Source: Mycobacterium sp. 852013-50091_SCH5140682
GTDB lineage: Bacteria; Actinomycetota; Actinomycetes; Mycobacteriales; Mycobacteriaceae
Length of the DNA stretch: 64,000 nucleotides
Reading direction: 5' to 3'
Assembly (NCBI RefSeq): GCF_001665685.1
Contig: NZ_LZTB01000122.1
Location: 1 to 64,000 of the forward strand
The notes beneath the pieces are model-generated. The model made no database searches. It was not told where the DNA came from and worked only from the letters and a program-made list of their open reading frames with translations. Every line of letters begins with the position of its first letter. Within the stretch, counting starts at the first letter, position 1. Below are positions 60,685-64,000 of the stretch, piece by piece. The translations under genes and the position numbers were made by a program.

Positions 60685-61445
60685 TGGCGCGAACCTACTT
60701 CGACCTGACCGGACGTTCGGCACTGGTCACCGGCGCAGGCGCCGGGATCGGAGCCGCCGTGGCCGAGGCCCTGGCTGCGGCCGGTGCGGCAGTGCTCGTC
60801 ACCGACATCTGTGGTGAGGCGGCGGCTGCGGTCGCCAAGCGGATCAACACGTCGGGCGGCAAGGCCGACAGTGCCTCGCTCGACGTCAGCGACCGCGACG
60901 CCGCGGTCGCCGCCGCGGCCCAGGCAGCCGGGTTGGGCGGAGGTCACCTGCACATCGTGGTCAACAACGCCGGCGTGACGTCCCCGGCGATGTTCCCGAA
61001 GCTCACCGACGAGACCTTTCGGCTGACGTTCGACATCCACGTCATGGGCACCTTCCACGTCACTCAGGCCGCGCTGCCGCATCTTCCGACCGACGGCACG
61101 GGACGCATCATCAACGTCACCTCCTCGGCGGGCATCACGGGAACCCTGGGGCAGGTCAATTACTCGGCAGCCAAGGCAGGCATCATCGGGTTCACCAAAT
61201 CGCTGGCGCGGGAACTGGCCCCCAAGAACGTCATGGTCAATGCGCTGGCGCCGTTGGCGGCGACGCCGATGACCGAGACGATCCGCACCAACGAGAAGTT
61301 CGCGGCGAACATGATGAACCGGATCCCGCTCAAGCGGTGGGCCGAAGCTGACGAGGTGGCCGGGGCGTTCGTCTTCCTGGCCTCCGATGCCGCGTCGTAC
61401 ATCACCGGGCAGGTGCTCCCGGTCGATGGCGGCATGGTTATGTGA
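60684..61445 (+). CDS. SDR family oxidoreductase (3-hydroxyacyl-CoA dehydrogenase-like)
   Basis: A 253-aa classical SDR: SALVTGAGAGIGAAVAEALAAAG, NNAGVTSPAM and RIINVTSSAGITGTLGQVNYSAAKAGIIG, with Ser/Tyr/Lys intact. The FabG-like sequence and its position between an acyl-CoA dehydrogenase and a thiolase fit the beta-oxidation dehydrogenase step. ATG 60684 overlaps the FadE stop (TGATG), with GAGGAG upstream. Confidence 0.88.
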   Translation: MARTYFDLTGRSALVTGAGAGIGAAVAEALAAAGAAVLVTDICGEAAAAVAKRINTSGGKADSASLDVSDRDAAVAAAAQAAGLGGGHLHIVVNNAGVTSPAMFPKLTDETFRLTFDIHVMGTFHVTQAALPHLPTDGTGRIINVTSSAGITGTLGQVNYSAAKAGIIGFTKSLARELAPKNVMVNALAPLAATPMTETIRTNEKFAANMMNRIPLKRWAEADEVAGAFVFLASDAASYITGQVLPVDGGMVM

Positions 61446-61449
61446 GCCT

Positions 61450-62718
61450 GTGAGCGAGTTTACGAGCGAACCATCGGGTGTGAGCGAATCTCAGACCGCG
61501 CCGCTGGCCGGGATCACGATCGTTGCGCTCGAACAGGCGGTGTCCGCGCCGATGTGCACCCGAGTGCTGGCCGATTTCGGTGCCCGCGTCATCAAAGTGG
61601 AGAACCCGAACGGTGGCGACTTCGCTCGTGATTATGACGATGTCGTGAACGGCCTTGCGGCGCACTTCGTTTGGGCCAACCGCGGCAAGGAGTCCATCAC
61701 TGTGGACCTCAAGACCGCCGGCGGAATGGACGTGCTGCACCAGCTACTCGACGGGGCCGACGCGCTGGTCTCGAATCTGGCGCCAGGCGCGACCGCCCGC
61801 ATGGGCCTGGCACCGGCAGATCTGGCCCGGCGTCATCCGCAGCTGATCCCCGTCGAGATCGACGGATACGGCACCGGCGGCCCGCTGTCCCACAAACGGG
61901 CCTACGACCTGCTGGTGCAGGCCGAGTCCGGTGCATGTGCAGTGACCGGCCATCCGGACATGCCTGCCAAACCCGGTCCGCCCGTGGCCGACATCTCCAC
62001 GGGCCTGTACGCCGCGCTGTCGATCATGGCGTTGCTCGTCGGCCGGGCCCAGCGGCCCTCCGGGGCTTCGGCACCCGCCGTCGCGGTCAGCCTCTTCGAC
62101 ACCATGACCGACATCATGGGTTACCCGCTGACCTACACCCAGCACTCCGGTATCGACCAGCAGCCGCTGGGCATGAGTTCGCCGGCTGTCGCTCCGTACG
62201 GGGCGTTCTCCACGCGCGATCACCAGACCGTGGTGTTGGGCACCACCAACGACCGGGAGTGGCAGCGGCTGGCCCGGGAGATCATCGACCGGCCGGACCT
62301 GGCCGACGATGCCCGGTTCGCCACCAATTCCGACCGCTGCGCGGGCCGCGACGTCCTCAACGAGGCGATCGGATCCTGGTGTGCGCAACACGATCTCGTC
62401 GAGATCCAGCAGATCGCCGACGAGGCGGGAATCGGTAACTCGCGGTACAACCGGCCCAGCGAGGTCGTCAGCCACCAACACCTCAAGGACCGGGACCGGT
62501 GGCGTCCCGTCACGACCCCCAACGGGGAGATCAGTGCGCTGCTGCCACCTCCGGTGATCGCCGGATTCGAACAGCCGATGGGCGCAGTTCCTGGCCTGGG
62601 CCAGCACACCGATGCCATCCTGACCGATATGGGTCTGTCCGCCGCTCAGATCGGTGTCCTGCGGGAGCAGGGTGCGATCGGCCCGGCCTACCCGAGCACC
62701 CGAGATCGGAGCAACTGA
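61450..62718 (+). CDS. Family III CoA-transferase (CaiB/BaiF)
   Basis: A 422-aa CoA-transferase: LAGITIVALEQAVSAPMCTRVLADFGARVIKVENP, WANRGKESITVDLK, and catalytic Asp in PVADISTGLYAALS. Start GTG 61450 is uncertain, and GTG 61480 is a reasonable alternative, as neither has a clear ribosome-binding site. It probably exchanges CoA with an acid produced later in the pathway. Third CaiB gene of the island. Confidence 0.88.
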   Translation: MSEFTSEPSGVSESQTAPLAGITIVALEQAVSAPMCTRVLADFGARVIKVENPNGGDFARDYDDVVNGLAAHFVWANRGKESITVDLKTAGGMDVLHQLLDGADALVSNLAPGATARMGLAPADLARRHPQLIPVEIDGYGTGGPLSHKRAYDLLVQAESGACAVTGHPDMPAKPGPPVADISTGLYAALSIMALLVGRAQRPSGASAPAVAVSLFDTMTDIMGYPLTYTQHSGIDQQPLGMSSPAVAPYGAFSTRDHQTVVLGTTNDREWQRLAREIIDRPDLADDARFATNSDRCAGRDVLNEAIGSWCAQHDLVEIQQIADEAGIGNSRYNRPSEVVSHQHLKDRDRWRPVTTPNGEISALLPPPVIAGFEQPMGAVPGLGQHTDAILTDMGLSAAQIGVLREQGAIGPAYPSTRDRSN

Positions 62719-62719
62719 T

Positions 62720-63868
62720 ATGCGCGAAACCGTCATCGTCGAAGCCGTGCGCACCCCCGTCGGCAAGCGCAACGGCGGGCTGTCCGGATTCCACGCCGCT
62801 GACCTCTCCGCACTTGTGCTCGACGCACTCGTCGAGCGCGCGGGTATCAGCCCCGACATCATCGACGACGTGGTCTGGGGGTGCGTCTCGCAGGTCGGCG
62901 ATCAGTCGAGCAACATCGGTCGCTACGCGGTGCTCGCTGCGGGCTGGCCTGAACACATCCCGGGGACCACGGTCAACCGGGCCTGCGGATCCAGCCAGCA
63001 GGCACTGGATTTCGCGGTGCAGGCGGTGATGTCGGGCCAACAGGACGTCGTGGTCGCCGGTGGGGTCGAGGTGATGAGCCGCGTCCCGCTGGGCGCGGCA
63101 CGCGCCACGGGGCAACCGTACGGCCCGAAGGTGCTCGACCGGTACAAGGGTTTCGCGTTCAACCAGGGCATCTCTGCGGAAATGATCTCGCAGAAATGGG
63201 GTTTCAGCCGGACCCAGCTCGATGAGTATTCCGTCGCGTCACATCAGCGGGCCGCCGCCGCGCAGGACAGCGGTGCCTTTGAGACGCAGATGATCACGGT
63301 GTTTCCCGATGACGGTGACCCCGTGGTGGACGACGAGGGCGTCCGGCGGGGGACAACCGTCGAGAAGCTGGCCGGGCTCAAGCCCGCGTTCGCCGAGGAC
63401 GGTGTGATCCACGCCGGCAACTCGTCGCAGATCTCCGACGGGGCCGCGGCGCTACTGGTGATGACCGAGGAAAACGCTGTGGCGATGGGACTTTCGCCGA
63501 TCGTCAGGTACCGGGCCGGCGCGGTCACCGGTGCGGATCCGGTGCTGATGCTGACCGGCCCGATTCCGGCGACGGAAAAGGTGTTGCACAAAGCGGGAGT
63601 GCGGTTGGACGAGGTGGGGGTGTTCGAGGTCAACGAAGCGTTCGCACCCGTGCCGTTGGCGTGGCTCGCCGAAACCGGCGCCGATGAGGCCAAGCTCAAT
63701 CCGCTCGGCGGAGCGATCGCGCTGGGGCATCCGCTCGGAGCCTCGGGTGCGGTTCTGATGACCCGGATGATCAACCACATGCGCGACAAGGGAATTCAAT
63801 ACGGCTTGCAGACCATGTGCGAGGGCGGCGGTACCGCGAACGCCACGCTGGTCGAACTTCTCGGCTAA
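62720..63868 (+). CDS. Acetyl-CoA acetyltransferase (thiolase)
   Basis: A 382-aa thiolase with all three catalytic parts: Cys89 (NRACGSSQQA), ALGHPLGASGAV (His) and MCEGGGTANAT (Cys), plus NEAFA. It would split a 3-ketoacyl-CoA to give acetyl- or propionyl-CoA. ATG 62720 overlaps the preceding gene's stop region closely. It is the only thiolase in the window, so it may serve several beta-oxidation cycles. Confidence 0.94.
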   Translation: MRETVIVEAVRTPVGKRNGGLSGFHAADLSALVLDALVERAGISPDIIDDVVWGCVSQVGDQSSNIGRYAVLAAGWPEHIPGTTVNRACGSSQQALDFAVQAVMSGQQDVVVAGGVEVMSRVPLGAARATGQPYGPKVLDRYKGFAFNQGISAEMISQKWGFSRTQLDEYSVASHQRAAAAQDSGAFETQMITVFPDDGDPVVDDEGVRRGTTVEKLAGLKPAFAEDGVIHAGNSSQISDGAAALLVMTEENAVAMGLSPIVRYRAGAVTGADPVLMLTGPIPATEKVLHKAGVRLDEVGVFEVNEAFAPVPLAWLAETGADEAKLNPLGGAIALGHPLGASGAVLMTRMINHMRDKGIQYGLQTMCEGGGTANATLVELLG

Positions 63869-63877
63869 GGAGATCGA

Positions 63878-64000
63878 GTGCAGCGCAACCTGTTCACCGA
63901 CGACCACGAGGCGTTTCGGGCGCTGGCACGGGATTTCGTCGAAAAGGAGGTGGTCCCGGCCTATCCGGCATGGGAGAAGGCCGGCCGCATGCCGCGTGAC
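63878..64000 (+). CDS. Acyl-CoA dehydrogenase, N-terminal fragment (cut by window edge)
   Basis: GTG 63878, with AAGGAGATC just ahead, begins QRNLFTDDHEAFRALARDFV…, a typical acyl-CoA dehydrogenase N terminus. 41 codons are visible before the window ends. It follows the thiolase stop by nine bases, so the beta-oxidation operon continues to the right. Confidence 0.85.
   Translation, partial: MQRNLFTDDHEAFRALARDFVEKEVVPAYPAWEKAGRMPRD

Noticed and set aside
58897..60723. 608-codon open frame on the - strand
   Set aside because: It is antisense to the amidohydrolase and acyl-CoA dehydrogenase genes; its translation is low-complexity R/G/H-rich and has no family motif. Long antisense frames are common at this GC.

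Overview
The window looks like chromosomal DNA of a fast-growing mycobacterium (Mycolicibacterium-like). The grounds are high GC with GTG/TTG starts, a mycofactocin-type short-chain dehydrogenase, an F420-type luciferase-like oxidoreductase, FAD dehydrogenases of the ketosteroid-dehydrogenase family, a DUF4333 protein, a class III cyclase with HAMP, and dense FadD/FadE/CaiB-type lipid genes. No rRNA, tRNA, transposase, phage gene or CRISPR array was seen. Species was not determined.

Positions 1-9604 are ordinary housekeeping and regulatory genes: the tail of an unidentified gene, a cNMP/CBS/DUF294 signalling protein, an IclR regulator, L-serine dehydratase, two paralogous zinc-metallopeptidase lipoproteins flanking a DUF4333 protein, a P-loop kinase and a LacI regulator. 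From about 9.7 kb to the right edge almost every gene is catabolic, so this is one 54-kb degradation island that continues beyond the window.

The island is arranged as divergent operons. (a) 10.9-13.6 kb (-): SDR, acyl-CoA ligase and a 100-aa unknown. (b) 13.7-17.7 kb (+): B12-dependent acyl-CoA mutase large and small subunits, LLM oxidoreductase and CaiB CoA-transferase. (c) 17.7-23.9 kb: 2Fe-2S ferredoxin (-), then ligase, paired acyl-CoA dehydrogenases and a crotonase (+), then two SDRs (-). (d) 24.0-27.8 kb: MeaB-type G-protein (+), then TetR, FAD dehydrogenase and IclR (-). (e) 27.9-38.5 kb (+): ten tightly packed genes starting with mhpC-mhpA-mhpB (phenylpropionate-type hydroxylase, extradiol dioxygenase, C-C hydrolase), followed by a ketosteroid-dehydrogenase-like flavoprotein, LLM, SDRs, cyclase, FMN reductase and a second hydrolase. 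(f) 38.6-47.7 kb (+): TetR, 3Fe-4S ferredoxin, P450, amidohydrolase, two M24-fold proteins, a crotonase and a double-length CoA-transferase. (g) 47.8-52.1 kb: mycofactocin SDR and TetR (-), crotonase and membrane cyclase (+). (h) 52.2-58.0 kb (-): CMD protein, Rieske oxygenase with a small partner, metal hydrolase, SnoaL-like protein and two acyl-CoA dehydrogenases. (i) 58.2 kb to the end (+): amidohydrolase, acyl-CoA dehydrogenase, SDR, CoA-transferase, thiolase and a truncated acyl-CoA dehydrogenase.

The most striking signal is regulatory. A palindrome of the form GAGAAT-N3-ATTCTC lies in five of the divergent promoters of the island (18.05, 23.97, 27.91, 49.70 and 58.01 kb), with related half-sites at 13.58, 13.69 and 48.75 kb. 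I saw no copy in the left 9.6 kb. It suggests one TetR-type regulon covering the whole island; the TetR at 48928-49647, whose own divergent promoter holds a perfect copy, is the best candidate. The genes read as a pathway that oxygenates a ring (P450s, Rieske, flavin hydroxylase), dehydrogenates it, cleaves it by meta-cleavage, and processes CoA thioesters by beta-oxidation and a B12-dependent carbon-skeleton rearrangement. The substrate is not identifiable from sequence. The mutase keeps the Tyr/Arg pair that binds a carboxylate in methylmalonyl-CoA mutase, so a dicarboxylyl-CoA intermediate is likely.
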